Source: Tremella fuciformis (lineage: Eukaryota; Basidiomycota; Tremellomycetes; Tremellales; Tremellaceae). Taken from it: a stretch of DNA of 64,000 bases. Numbering within the stretch: the first letter of the stretch is position 1; each line of letters opens with the position of its first letter. The stretch spans positions 4,650,001-4,714,000 of the forward strand of contig CP136490.1 in assembly GCA_032768795.1 (NCBI GenBank). Direction: 5' to 3'. A program made the position numbers and the translations under genes. The notes below the pieces were generated by a model. That model made no database searches. It saw nothing but the letters and a program-made list of their open reading frames with translations, and was not told the origin of the DNA. This document shows positions 1-12,606 of the stretch, one piece after another.

Positions 1-288
1 GGACGTTCTGGAAGACATGGCTCGAACGAGAGAGCTTCAAGAAGACGTACGTTCCCTGCTAGGATAATCAATTCTATGCTGACGTCCAGCATTTCGGCAT
101 GGCCTGACCTCGTGTCTGACCTTCCCGCCAGCGAGGTAAACATTCTTTGAACATAGGTATCGGGGCGGCAGTCTGATCGTCCAGGAATGAGGTAGAGCAA
201 GGGGACAAAGGGTCCATCAGCCATGAGATGGGGACCGAGAGAAGGTGTATACATCCAAAACTATGCATGGTGCTTCATTGCTGCTTCC

Positions 289-2738
289 TCATCGCTTCGA
301 GTCGTCAGAGGAAGGATCCCGACCCTGTCCCTGGAATGCTGAAGCGCCTTTGCCCCATCTACCTGCCTTGGGTCCCCAGGTGTCCTCGACGCCCCATACG
401 TGCTGCGAGCGAATGACGGGCGCGTCTTCCCGAGGACCGCCTTCGCCCATATGAGCCGGCCGCGAGTACCCCGCCTCGACAGCAAAATCGTCGTGGGTCT
501 GCTGCAAGCCGGCTTCGCCTGGCCGACCTGCTAGTCTGTTCGAGGGAGATGCGCTCGTGCCAGCTGCGAGAGACGGCGGGGGCACGAACGCTTCCCACGT
601 CCTGCCTTCAGGGGTCAGTGGCAGCCAAGCTTCTTTACGATAGGCAGGACTCCGCGTCATCTCTACCAATCGCGACACGGCGCGTTTCTGTCATCAGCTA
701 CACACACCTCAAAACGTGAGAGACGCGCATATGCGAATCGCTCGTCCTCGCCTGTGAAGATGCTGAGGACGGAGAAGCTCGTGGCGCGTTTCTCGGCCTC
801 TTTGACCATTTTCTCCCGTTGCGTTGAAGAGAGTGGATTGTACACCGAGATGTTGGGCCGGTAAGGCGCATGGAGAGTCTCGGAGAGGGACTCGGCAGTA
901 AGTGGGTCAGAGGTGTCGGGTTTCCCTGACATAGAGGCAGGAGAGGGGTCGAGCGCGTCGGGAAAGAAGAGTTCTTCAGGAGGGGCTGAAGCACGCACGA
1001 ATACTTGACATCGCGCCTCGTCTGCGATGAGTCTACATCGAGATATCGTTTGGAGTGGACTCACACAAGGCATCGACGAGGTTGATAAATCGTCTCGCTT
1101 CATTTTTCTTTTTCAGAGGGAGCGACGGGACTTCGTCGATGAAGATGGCGGGGTATCTCGCGGAGAGAGTGATGTAGTCGGCAGGACCGAGCGTCTGTAC
1201 TCGATGAGCGACCTGTACTTGGTGCCGAGACTGACTGGCTCACCGCCTCGCAGAGATCCTCAAAGGTAAAGCGGCACGCAGTCGGAGTCGACAGGGGGAC
1301 CCGGAGTCGTCTAGAGTAGACCGACAGCTCTGCTGGCTCCGCATGGCCCTGGCCAACTATTGCTTCCCAAGCATCATCGAACGAACGCTCGGTCAAGTTG
1401 AACCAGCTCGGCGAGACACCGGCTTCGCCTAGCGTGCGCCAGTCTCTTCCGCCATCGAGCTCGTATACCTCGCAACGGGTCTTGAGGGCGTCCAGGAAGC
1501 CTGCCATGCGTTCTTTCTGCACGCCATGGTGGTACAGGTCATCGGGGACTCGGTTCTGCTCTTAGCTTTGACTAGGGAAGGTAGCGAGTACTCACCGAGC
1601 AAGAGACGACCACGCCGCCAAGTCGCCAGTACCACGAGAGAACATCCCTCAGCAACGCAGCAGCCGAAGCATCCAAAAGCTGCAACTCGTCAAAGCTGAG
1701 CGTGAGCAGTGACCCCTCAATGGGATACGGGACGTACTAGAGGATGTGATACTCCATGATCATACTCCTCGCAACTTCTTATCAGCCCTTATCTGAGGTG
1801 AATCGGGAGGCTGGGATTCACTCGCAAATGGGATCGTCTCCTCCTGCACCTGACCCTCTCCCTCGCCCTCATTCTCCCATCTCCCACCCGCAAAGACCGC
1901 CTTCCACCCTCTGCGCGCAGCAAGGTCCATCCTCTTCCCGTGCACCTCGGCATTCAGGCCCTCTCGCCGCCGCTGCATCTCGACAAACACCTGGCGGTAC
2001 AGCCACAGGGTGAATGCGTGGTAGTGCCACCGTTTCTTGTGCGGGGTGGGTAGCGCGTCGAACAGCATTGACAGGAGGAGCGATTTGCCAGTACCAGGGG
2101 GACCGGTGAGGAGGATTCCCTACGCTTAGCTCGTACCTCAACGCGAAGCGATACGCACCTTTGGTGTGGTGAGCGCAGCGAGCTCTTCTTCTCCGCTGAG
2201 TATCCGCACGATTGCTCGCTCTTCCTCTGTCTGGCCGGCGGCGCTTGACATGTCGGCCGACTTGCCTTTCCACCATGCTTTCGACCGCGTCAGGGGAAAG
2301 TCGGGCAGCCGCGCGAGCAGCTCTATAGGGGGAGCGTAGTCGGTGAGCTCTTCCAGGAGATGCCGCAGCTGGTCATTCAGTGGGAACTTTGTATTATGAA
2401 GACGAACTCAGACTCACCCGCATCACACACCGCACTTGCTCTTCGTCCCATTTGAGTCGGCCCGTGGCGACATAGCCTCGGTACGTGTCGAGCAGATCGT
2501 AACTGACCGGCAGGCCTGCTGAGTCGACGTGGGAGTTCTCTCGTGTGATAGAGCGCTCGGCCGCAGCCTTGGCCAACTGTCGGGAAGTGCTCGCGATCGC
2601 GCGAACATGTTGGACTCGGGCGTGTGGCTGCGATAGCTTCGCAGGTCGAGGCCGTGGGAGTGGGCAAACTTGAGGAGGCCGGATATGCGAAGAGCATCTC
2701 GAGCATCCCGGGCGAGGCAGTACCCGCGAGGTCGACAT
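289..2738 (-). CDS. AFG1: AFG1/LACE1-family mitochondrial AAA+ ATPase
   Basis: Multi-exon minus-strand gene. Known family role: inner-membrane-associated ATPase that helps degrade or assemble respiratory subunits. Seen in order: a basic N-terminus from the ATG at 2738 that could be a targeting peptide; DTYRGY; Walker A GPPGTGKSLLL; KRWHYHAFTLWLYRQVF; Walker B FDELQLLDASAAALL; SNRVPDDLYHHGVQKERM; YITLSARYPAIFIDEVP; FTGEDERFAY; and KRAVSRLVEM, followed by a long low-complexity tail. At least seven short introns are needed. An apparent in-frame TAG at 1737-1739 disappears if a 44-nt GTACGT...CTCAG intron is removed. The FAY/KRAVSRL junction is best explained by a 41-nt GC-AG intron. It diverges from the small gene at 3033. 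The family call is firm; exact exon ends are hand-drawn. Confidence 0.88.
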
Positions 2739-3032
2739 CCTGCTGAGTTGCCGGGGGCTGAGGAGCAGGCTGGTGGACGAGCTATCAGATAAAAAGCAGG
2801 TTGTGGGTCGATGCAGCGTGACGATCGGCCGGTGAAGTGCACAAGTGGAGGCGGGGTCCCGGTTACATTCGATCCGTGCTGAGTTACCGATGTAGCGATC
2901 GACCATGACGCTATAGCAAAGAGCCATTGCCAGAGCCGCAATACCTAGCCGGCTAGTAGTGACGCTATATAATCCAGCCAGCTCGTGCATTCTCGGTCTT
3001 CCTCCTGACTGAACCAAAGAATCACAATCAGC
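2739..3032. promoter_or_regulatory. divergent promoter, AFG1 / small mitochondrial-like gene
   Basis: A 294-bp gap between two divergently oriented start codons. A TATATAA box sits at 2966-2972, about 60 bp before the plus-strand ATG at 3033, so it probably serves that gene. No matching box was seen for AFG1. Confidence 0.55.
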
Positions 3033-3428
3033 ATGTCTCTCCTGCGGCTTCGAGCCTCCCTGCGCCTCACACGCAGCACCCGCGGGCTGAGCAGCACCGC
3101 CCTCCGGCGCACGACGGCGGGGTACGGCGACCCGCAAGACGAGAAGATTGAGAACAAGACCCCCACGCCTCAGGCGGCCAAACCTTCTTCGGCATCGAAG
3201 AGCGGCGCGCAGAGCGCTGATAAGGGCACGACGGACCCCGAGACGGCGCGCGCGGCCAAGGCGAGCGGCAATGCGCCTCGGACCAAGGGCGGCGCTGTGG
3301 GCAATGCCGGTGGCCAGCAAGGGAGCGGGGGGAGTCAGGTGGATGCCCAGGAGTTGAGGGAGACGAAGAAGGTCGGAGAAGAGCCGAAGCAGACGACCGA
3401 AGGTGGCGCCGGACCCAAAGGCGGGTGA
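3033..3428 (+). CDS. small basic N-terminus protein, possibly mitochondrial
   Basis: Single-exon 131-aa ORF with a good ATG and a TATA box upstream. The first ~28 residues are rich in Arg, Ser, Leu and Thr and lack acidic residues, as in a mitochondrial presequence. Next comes GYGDPQDEKIENKTPTPQ, a motif I associate with short uncharacterised fungal mitochondrial proteins (memory, not searched). The rest is low-complexity Gly/Ala/Lys/Glu. No catalytic domain or membrane segment is visible. Function unknown. Confidence 0.7.
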   Translation: MSLLRLRASLRLTRSTRGLSSTALRRTTAGYGDPQDEKIENKTPTPQAAKPSSASKSGAQSADKGTTDPETARAAKASGNAPRTKGGAVGNAGGQQGSGGSQVDAQELRETKKVGEEPKQTTEGGAGPKGG

Positions 3429-3653
3429 TCACGTACTCATTCAAACAGTCAGCCTCATCGCGGCGAGGTGCTTTCCGCTGATGCGTAGCTATGCATGTTG
3501 ACATGAGAGTCATGAGTGTAATACGCGAGAGGGTCGATGCAGTATATGTGACAAATGCAGGTTGTGATGGTGCTGATTATGATGTGTATGATGACGGATG
3601 CGCACAGTGTGTCTCTCTGTCCATGACGAACATTCGGAAATCTGTTTTTGGGA

Positions 3654-6600
3654 TCACGACTTCATTGCCTTGATGAAGTCTGCAAAGGTGCGACGGAAGT
3701 CTTTTGCTTGCTGTGTCCGCAGGTTGTCGATCAACTGGGTGGCGATATGCGGCGGGCACTGCAACTTCGGCAGCAAGTCGTTCAGAAGAAAATCGATCGC
3801 TTCTTGCCCGCGAGCTTGGAGGGTATTGCGAAGGAGCATGGCAATGTCGTGCAGGAGCTGCATGTCAGTTCTCATCCTTGCATATCGCTTGTGGAGACTC
3901 ACCGGCTGACCCGACTTTGCCACAAACTTTTCGTTCGCGGGCACCTCGAAGCACGCAGGCAGCAAACGGCCATAGATGAATGTCTGGTAGCCAGGCAACG
4001 CTTGAGATGCTCGTTGCGTCTTTGGAATCGCATGCTGATTCGTGGCCGCCTGCTGGCCATTGGCGACCGACCTGCTGAGCTGACTGAGAGCACTCTCGGC
4101 AAAGACCGAAGGGGCAGCAGCAGCTTCTTCAGAAGTACCCCAAGCAATGACACTCTTGGCAAAGAAGGCGAACGCCAGTCGTTGAGTTTGCTGGTCCGAA
4201 AAGTCCGAGGTCATGCTCAATAACGCCTGGAGTACGTTTTCGAATTCGGGCTTGTTGCGCTCGGTGATGAAAACTCCATCCAAGTTTGCGTTCATGAGAG
4301 AGTTTGAGAAGCTGATGAACGTCTCGGACAGCCGTCGGTGGATGACAACTTCGTCTGTCCCAGTGGCGGGTTTGCTCAGGACTGCGAAGATACGCGAAAG
4401 CAAGGGCAGCAGGAGCATGTCCATCGTCTCGAATGCCTTGTCCTACCGAGTCAGCTTTTTCCTCTATTGAACAGGACATTCTCACCTTGAGTCGATGCAT
4501 AAGGAGATTGAGGAAGATCATGAAGTCAACCAATTCAGAGGGTTCGAATTCGGTTGCTACCTCGGAGACGAACTGAGGAACAAGCTCAGCAACGCTCTGT
4601 CCGATGGCGGAAACGAATTGGGAGAAGGAGAAGCGGGCCTGATTATCAGCATCACGCCTTGCAGAGGTAGGGCGACCCACCGAATCCCTGACAATGCGTT
4701 CCGTTTTCATGGCCCGCAGCGCTTGGAGGAGCACCTGGGTCATCTGCTTGAAAGGCTCCTGATAGGGCTGCGGTGTCGGGTTTGACGCCATCGTCATTGG
4801 GAACCCTTTGGCAAAGTGACCAAGAGCCATGAGGTGATGATGGACCGAAAGAACCGCTTGCTTGTCTTGCGGGCTCGCGCCGTACGTCTGGACGCTAGTC
4901 GTGAGACCGTTCATGAGAGACCCGGCGATCGCCTCAAGCAACGGAATCTGTTTGACCGGATCCTCGCGACAAATGGCAACGAGATGTCCGGCAGTCTCGA
5001 AAAGGTAGCACTGGTCCGAGAAATAGCTCTTGCTGGCCGTTGCTTTCTGCAGCAGATCCTCGTCGGTGTCGGTCGGCTCGGGCAACTCGGCCTTGACAAT
5101 CAAGAGATCCTGCATGTCAGATCGCGCATAAGACGAAGTTTTTTTTGGCACACCTGCATGCCCTGAAGGATTGGCTCGACGAGTTCGAGTATCAGATCAC
5201 GACGGCATTCCCGTATGAACTTGCTGAGCAGATAGAAGCATCGCTTTCTGACGCCTTCGATCGGGTGATGAATGCCTCGAGCGTCAAGCATAGCTTCAAG
5301 CATCGGTGCAAGCGTTTCCGGCTTGGACTTCCAGAATTCGACGTAGCGGACGGCGATCTCGAAGTACTGCGTTGTCACACTCGGATGAGGGAATGTGGCC
5401 ACTCCGGACGTCATGCAGAGCGCAAGAAGTTGTCCGAGAGGAGTGAGAGGGTACTGGGTATAGTCGATACGCTCCCCAAAGTGACCTCCGTTTATCGAGG
5501 AGACATCTACAGCAGACCCGTTGGCGTGCGTTGGCGTGCTCGAGCCGCTTGATACAGACATGGCGTCGGCGGCGTTAGTGAAGCTGAGCTTGCGGGAAGG
5601 TCGGGCAGATTTGGCAGCCACATCGGGCGGCAGGTCGTAGAATGCAGCGCGCGTGTTAGCTGCGCTGTAAGCCACGTGCAGGTCAGAGTTCCTCGACTCA
5701 CTCTTTGTCAACTCGCCAAAGGAAAAGACGAGATGAAGGGCTAGCTCGGCGTTCTGCCACTTTACTGCCGAAGGACCGTTGGTTCGGATTTGCTCAAGGG
5801 TGCTGAATGCGATATTAGCCACGATCTCGGTATGCAAGGTCCGGTCGATGGCGGCAATAGATTCGATGTGGCTACGGCAGGTCTGAAATCAGCGCCACTG
5901 TGGTCTACGGCAGATCTAACTCACCGTGCGCAACAAGCGGAAGTTAGCCAGCTCATCATCAGGATCCGCCTCGCAGTCTGGTGTCTCCCATTCCGCGTCA
6001 TCCGGCCAGGCCAGCTGCCGGATGAGAATGTCGAGAACGGACGCAAGGAAGTCCCGTTTGTCCTGCGGTAGTTGCGGGACAGGGGGAGGAGGGGGTGCCA
6101 TCGTGCCTTTCGGCGGTTGAGGCGGGTTCTTCGGCACATATGTCTTCTTGTTGATTCTCAAGTATTCGGAGATGAAAGGCGAGACGGAGAGAGGTACATC
6201 GTGTTGTCGATCGCTTAGGAAGCGCAGGACAATTGGCATCCCGGCTTTCATCATCGACTCTGCCTCTCCGCGCACGGCGTCCGGTACTTCGGGCTATGCG
6301 TGAGCTCGACATTCTTTTGGCAGCAGATACTAACGTCTTCAACAAGATCCAGTAGATCAGACTCATACGCCGAGAGTATCGCGCCAAGAGCGGCCCTGAA
6401 AGCGGCAGTCTCTTCGTCGTTGGCAGCTCGGGTGGTAGATTCAAGGGGATCGACAATGGCCAGCACATCAAGCACTTTCAAGACCTGCAACTTGTCCTGC
6501 GGATTCTGCATGCCCTTTGCTGCCAATGTGCGAAAGATGTTTGCCGAAGATATACGGACAGGGTTGATCGAGGTTTGTAGGGTGCGGCGGAAGAACTGCA

Positions 6601-7643
6601 GGGAGCTGGGTGTGATGGAGACAGAAATGTCCACCCAAGCTACAGGTGAGCGCAGTCTCCCATCAATGATGAGACCTACGAGTCCATGCAGCCAGCGTCT
6701 TGAGCGCCAGCTCCGTAGTCTCCGCCCAGCGCTGCTGATCCTGCCCGCACTCGATAATGTCCAAACCGTGTTCAGCCACAGCGAGAAGGGCGTTGACCGC
6801 TAGCTTTTCATCTCCGGATGACCGGATCGTATCTCGTATTTGGCCATCATGCTTGATACGAGCCTCAGAGTGGGGACGAGCACTCCTGATTGCAATGTCA
6901 TGCACTTCGAGCGCGATCTCGCTGAGCAAACGGATGGCGAGGAGGCGGGGATGTGGGTTGGAGCTGGAGGATGGATCCGAAGGGGAGAGAAAGTTGATGA
7001 AGGGGTGAAGAAACTGGGGGACCGGGGAAGGGTAAGCGGCGAGGAACAGGTAGGCAAGGGTGCAGGCGAGCTTGTTGCGGAAGACTGAAATCAGCTGCGA
7101 CTCGACTAGATCAACGACACATACAGGATTGACCCTGCTCGCACGACCCGTTCACCCATTCTGTCTGGACAAATTCCATGAGAGCGTTGTACATGGCGAG
7201 CTGAGCTTCTGGACCAATGACCTCTGCTCTAGAAGGGTAAGCTATCGCATGACGGACACGCGGCGCGACCCACTTTGAGATGAGGACCGTGTCCACGACC
7301 TGCTCGCAGTATATCCGCAATTGTTGGTCCAGCTTCTGCTTGCCATCTTTACCCGCGCTCGATGACTCGGCGGCCCCTGCACCCTGAAGGTAGAGCGACA
7401 GGCAATCCTGACCCATCAGCTTCTTGCACGTTGATCCCCATCACGGTTGCCGCCAGCTCACGCGAGCAGCGGCAGCGTTGCAGAGGAGAATGCACTGACC
7501 TGCCATGTCGACTCGCAGAGTTCCTTGACCTTGCTGAGGTAGCTCAAGGCCTGCTCCTTGAGGGCAGGATCAAGCGATGGATCAACACTGGCGGCAATGC
7601 GGACTGCTTCTGGGATTTGGGCGAGGTGAGGGGAAGAGCTCAT
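3654..7643 (-). CDS. LOS1: exportin-T (tRNA nuclear export receptor)
   Basis: Long multi-exon minus-strand gene of the importin-beta/karyopherin superfamily, built of helical HEAT repeats. Exportin-T carries mature tRNA with Ran-GTP from nucleus to cytoplasm. Diagnostic stretches in order: LKEQALSYLSKVKELCESTW at the N-terminus, EFVQTEW, RNKLACTLAYLFLAAYPS, the helix pair around VHDIAIRS, WVDISVSITPSSLQFFRRTL, many amphipathic helices, and the C-terminal block ending DFRRTFADFIKAMKS. The start at 7643 is the first in-frame ATG and gives the family's typical N-terminus. Near the 3' end a 45-nt intron (GTGAGTCTCC...CAG) is a multiple of three and stop-free, so retention would insert 15 residues. 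It converges with the small gene at 3033. Confidence 0.88.
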
Positions 7644-8043
7644 GCTGAATGTGCGGTGGCGTTGAAGTACTTGTCTTCACGCCACCGCTATGCCAATGCC
7701 AGGACGGTAGTATATGCCGGACGACTACTTGAATAGGACAGGCGACTTGCGATGCAATGCTTGATGATGAGAGAGCGTGCAGACAATGAGGCAGAGGGTT
7801 GAATGGTTCTTTCTGAACAGAGACAGAGACGATCCGTCCGAAAGTTCGTGCACCGAGGCGAAATCTCAGGGCTAGGCGGAGAGGTCCGACCGCCTACTAC
7901 CAAAGACTGGCTGATGAAACGTGGACCTGCAATGTCGTTGCAGGCTATGCATGGGAGATGTACGGTCGCACAAATCAGTCCGCTACGAGTATAGGTGGAA
8001 GGTATGCATGGAAGAAAGGTTGGAAGATGCAGGTCGCCCTCCC
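7644..8043. other. intergenic region upstream of LOS1
   Basis: About 400 bp between the NDUFS7 stop and the LOS1 start, both genes on the minus strand. It must hold the NDUFS7 terminator and the LOS1 promoter. No ORF, repeat or clear TATA box was seen. Confidence 0.5.
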
Positions 8044-8979
<936 letters not shown>

Positions 8980-9267
8980 CTTGCTCGTTATTCACACGTC
9001 GAAAAATGAAAGGAATGAAACAAAGAAAGAGGTCGTTGACGATATCGATCTTGGCCTCGTCGATGCCGTGGTCGGGATCTTCAGCCAATCGATGCTCTGC
9101 CGTTTAAACCCAGCCGATGACTAGGGGCGGCATTCGCCGAATTGCCGCTCAGTGGCACTCCTTCCAAGACCCCTTCGGCTCCGAGGACACTCTAGCCGTC
9201 TCGGCAGCCTGGCAGAAAAGTTCGAAATCAAGCATTGCATTCAGCATTGTGTCTTTCTGAACAAGCC
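8980..9267. promoter_or_regulatory. divergent promoter NDUFS7 / OXA1
   Basis: 288 bp between divergent start codons of two nuclear genes for mitochondrial proteins. The arrangement could allow co-expression; no specific factor site was recognised. Confidence 0.45.
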
Positions 9268-11067
9268 ATGTTGGTCCGGCAAGTGGCCAGAGGCGCATAT
9301 CGCCCCATAGTACGGTAGGGCGCGTGCTCAGAGACCCAGTGCTCTGCTGACCTGGCAGGGCCTCGCCTAGCCCCTTGGCTCGTCTACCTGCGAACGGTCC
9401 TTCGGTCATTGCGCTCGGCAAGCGACCAGCAGTATATGGGCCGCACCTCTCAGCAGTGTCCCCTGCCCTCAGCCGGAGCTTCTCCTTCACTCCTTGGAGG
9501 ACAAATACGCCGGCAGAACCTTCGCTTGTCGACACACTCTCGACTGAAGCAGCGAGCGCGACCGCCCACGAACCGATCCTCACTCAATCCCACCCGGATC
9601 TGCAACAGGCAGGCGCAGCTTCAAGCCCAGTATCGGTCGAGAGTAATACGCCGGTAGAACCAGTTACCCAAGCGTCCGAAGCAGTCTCTCAATTGCCCAC
9701 AGCTGGCATCACCGATCCTTCACTCTTCCCTCAGTCCCCTGCTCTGCCCAATGTGCCGTCCCTCGAAGAACTAGTGACGAATGCTACAGTTCCTCTATCC
9801 GACATCTTGAACTCGCCGGAAGCCGTGCATGCCGCTGTCAAGCTCTCAGATCTCAAACTCATCGGCCTCGAGCATGGGTTCTTCGGCTTGTCCGGCTGGG
9901 CACGAGACGCTCTCGTTTCGATGCATACTCTGACAGGGCTGCCATGGTGAGCGTCTTCCCGTTTCTACATCGTGTATGCTTATTTGAGGTGGGGATCCAT
10001 CGCCGCGTTGACCATCTGCCTTCGACTGTGTCTGTTCCCTCTGATCGTGCGGAATCAGAAACACAACGTCCGCATGCAAGCGGTCCAACCTCAAATGACG
10101 GCCTTGTTCAAGCGTTTGGCGGAGGCGAAAAAGGCCAACGACGTGGCGGCTACGCAGACGGTCGGCATGTCCCTCGCGGGCCTGATGAAGGAGCACAACG
10201 TTTCGCCCTTCCGCTCCCTTGCTCTGCCGCTCATCCAGGCGCCTTTCTTCTTGTCGATGTTCTGGGGCCTCGAAAAGCTCGCGACGACTCCTCTGCCGCA
10301 GTTGAAGGAGGGCGGGTTTGGCTGGGTGACAGACCTTACAATGTCTGACCCATACTACATTCTTCCAGCGACGAGCATGCTCCTGACCAACCTCGTCTTC
10401 CGCGTGGGTGACTCAGCTTTCGAAGCTGTGATCAGCTGACACGTAGTTTGGCGCAGATGGTACCGGCGCCACTTCCTCGAGTCCGAATGGGATGGATATG
10501 CGCCATGTGCGCAATTTCATTGGTATGGCGTCGATAGTCGCCATACCTCTGCTAGGCCGCATGCCAGCCGTGAGTAGCGCTACAGCAGAGGGATCGGTAG
10601 CTGACCCGCAGGCCGTGCTGTTCTACTGGACATTCACAAATGCTTTCACGCTCCTGCAGGCTCTCACGCTTCGATCCAGCACGGTCAAGTCGCTGCTGCG
10701 TATACCTGCGCCGCCAAAAGTGGCAGCATCGCCAGACGTCAAGCCGGCCGATCCATCCTGGTTAGACACAATACTCGCGATCAAGAAGCACTTCACCGAC
10801 ACGTGGGCTAAGACGAGGGAGAACGCCGCGCAGATGCAGCTCGAGCAGATGGAGAGACAGAGGAGGTTGAAGAAGGGACAGGCACTGTTTGTGGATCGGG
10901 TCAAGGAGGGAGGCGCCGGCGAGAGCAAGAGCTCCGACGCGGTTGTGAAGAGCGAGAGTTTCATGGAGAGCGAGCAGCCGAGCCCGGCGCAGAGCGCGAC
11001 ATTGACGAGGGAGCAGGCGAAGCGGCAGAGGGTAGAGGCGGCCAGGGAGAGGCGAGCACGGCATTGA
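9268..11067 (+). CDS. OXA1: OXA1 mitochondrial inner-membrane insertase
   Basis: YidC/Oxa1/Alb3 family, which inserts mitochondrially encoded and conservatively sorted proteins into the inner membrane. The first exon is short (ATG at 9268, donor at 9315) and encodes an Arg-rich targeting peptide, MLVRQVARGAYRPIV. The mature part has LIGLEHGFFGLSGWARDALV, GLPWW joined across an intron to GSIAALTICLRLCLFPLIV, then NVRMQAVQPQMTALFKRLAE and APFFLSMFWGLEKLA. The third to fifth membrane segments follow (YYILPATSMLLTNLVFR, FIGMASIVAIPLLGRMPA, LFYWTFTNAFTLLQ). A charged Lys/Arg/Gln-rich C-terminal tail matches the ribosome-binding tail of mitochondrial Oxa1. Confidence 0.93.
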
Positions 11068-11140
11068 TGCACTCATCACTCATCGATCGGCGAGCGCGTG
11101 GCTCATTGGCTGTTTACGGATACATGCGCCGCTGCAACAT

Positions 11141-12537
11141 CTATCTAGCAGTCGGACCGAGGAATTTGCTCTGTTCAAAGCCGAGTACGTCGGCCTCGTG
11201 GTGATCTCTCAACCTATCAAACTCTTCCTGCGATCCTCTTCTCCTCAGCACTGGCGTCCTCGCTCCTTCACCGCCGTCATCGTCATCGTGCAGCAGCCTG
11301 GCGTGATGGTGAGGCGGCGAGTGCAGCCGCCGCGGAGTGGCCGACTCGTCCACGCTGCCGCGCGGGCTATGATGCGCCCAGGCATAATGCTTGAGGCCGT
11401 CCAGATTCTCCAGCGAGGTGTTCAGCGTGGCTGTCGGACTCTCTTCCTTTTCTTCTGCCGAACGTGACAGGACTGAGCTGCCTGTCGAGGACAGAGAAGA
11501 GCCAAGCTCGGACGGGGCTGTCGAGGCCGTGTCGGACGCCGAGGCAGATGCAGACGAATCGGCGCTGTCTTGTCTCGGAGGGGGCGAGCCTGCGCGGGGG
11601 GAGATGCTGAACCCGCCCATGGCAGGGGTTGGCTCTTCCTCTACCACGTCGAGGCCTGGCGAGCTGGGCGACGGCTCGGACGTTTCGGATATGACCTCGG
11701 ACGAGGGCTCAGACGCCCTGCGGCGGAAGATGCGCGGCGAGAACGTAGACTGAGAGGCGCCATTCGCACTGGCCGTCGCGGCGGACGCGGACGAGGCTGT
11801 GGACGCAGCAGAGGAGGAGGAGCGAAAGCGATTCCAGATCTTGGACGCCGATTCTTTGGCCAGCTGGCCCAGGTCGACCACATCGCTGCACTCAGCACGG
11901 GCCGCTTTGCTGGGAGAAAGACTCACTTGTGCTTGGCCTCGTACTGCTTCTTGTACGTGTCCCACTCCGAGTCCGTCATGTACAGGACGCCGCCGCCTTT
12001 GGTACCGCCCGTCCCGTTGCTTTGCTCGCTGAGGAGGTTCTTGCGCGCCAGCACCCCGAGCGTGATGGACGAGCGCCGCTGCAGCTCGGGCGGGCGTTCG
12101 GGCAGCGGGGCAAACTTGATCTTGCTCCCTGCTGCGACCGACGAGGACCGCCTTATGCTCCCGGGCTCGGTATAGGATGTGGGCGGTATGGAGGGGCGAC
12201 GGCCTGGGCGTGCTGGAGATGCGGGGAGGGGGTTGAGGAGGATGGACCCCGATGCGCCTTGCGAGAGCGAGGTGTCGGACGGGCTGCGTAGGGAGGAGGG
12301 CCCGGCCTCGGCCATTCTGAGACCGCTCTCTGGGGTCGTAGGTGTCACTGGGGGCTGCTGGGAAGTGTCTCTGTCCTTGAGGGACGCTATGGCGATGAGT
12401 AAGAGGTGGGGATCTCGTGCAATGGCGAAGAGGGGATAGAAGCGGGGTTGGCAGACGGGGATCTCTATTCGTTTACCTTCTCGGGGCTCGGTGTGTGGAG
12501 GTCCCACGGGGGCAGCACTGGACCGAGAAGACGGCAT
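11141..12537 (-). CDS. Ser/Pro-rich low-complexity protein, function unknown
   Basis: Two introns are inferred: one after EPREG near the start, one after YKKQYEAKHK. The product is about 400 aa, rich in Ser, Pro, Ala and Arg, with short conserved-looking islands (MTDSEWDTYKKQYEAKHK, LAKESASKIWNRFRSS, GSQEEFDRLRDHHEADVLGF). Disordered and phosphosite-like throughout; no enzyme domain or membrane segment. The coding evidence is consistent frame use across both introns and the ATG at 12537. It is not a family I recognise. Confidence 0.6.
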
Positions 12538-12606
12538 ACGGCATCGACACAACATGTCGCATCTCTCCATTCGTCTACGACCAATCTGCAAGTGGGCAAA
12601 GGACAG

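Noticed and set aside
1737..1739. In-frame TAG in the AFG1 reading frame, suggesting a pseudogene
   Set aside because: A 44-nt GTACGT...CTCAG intron removes it and joins EYHILY to FDELQLLDAS, the expected Walker B context.
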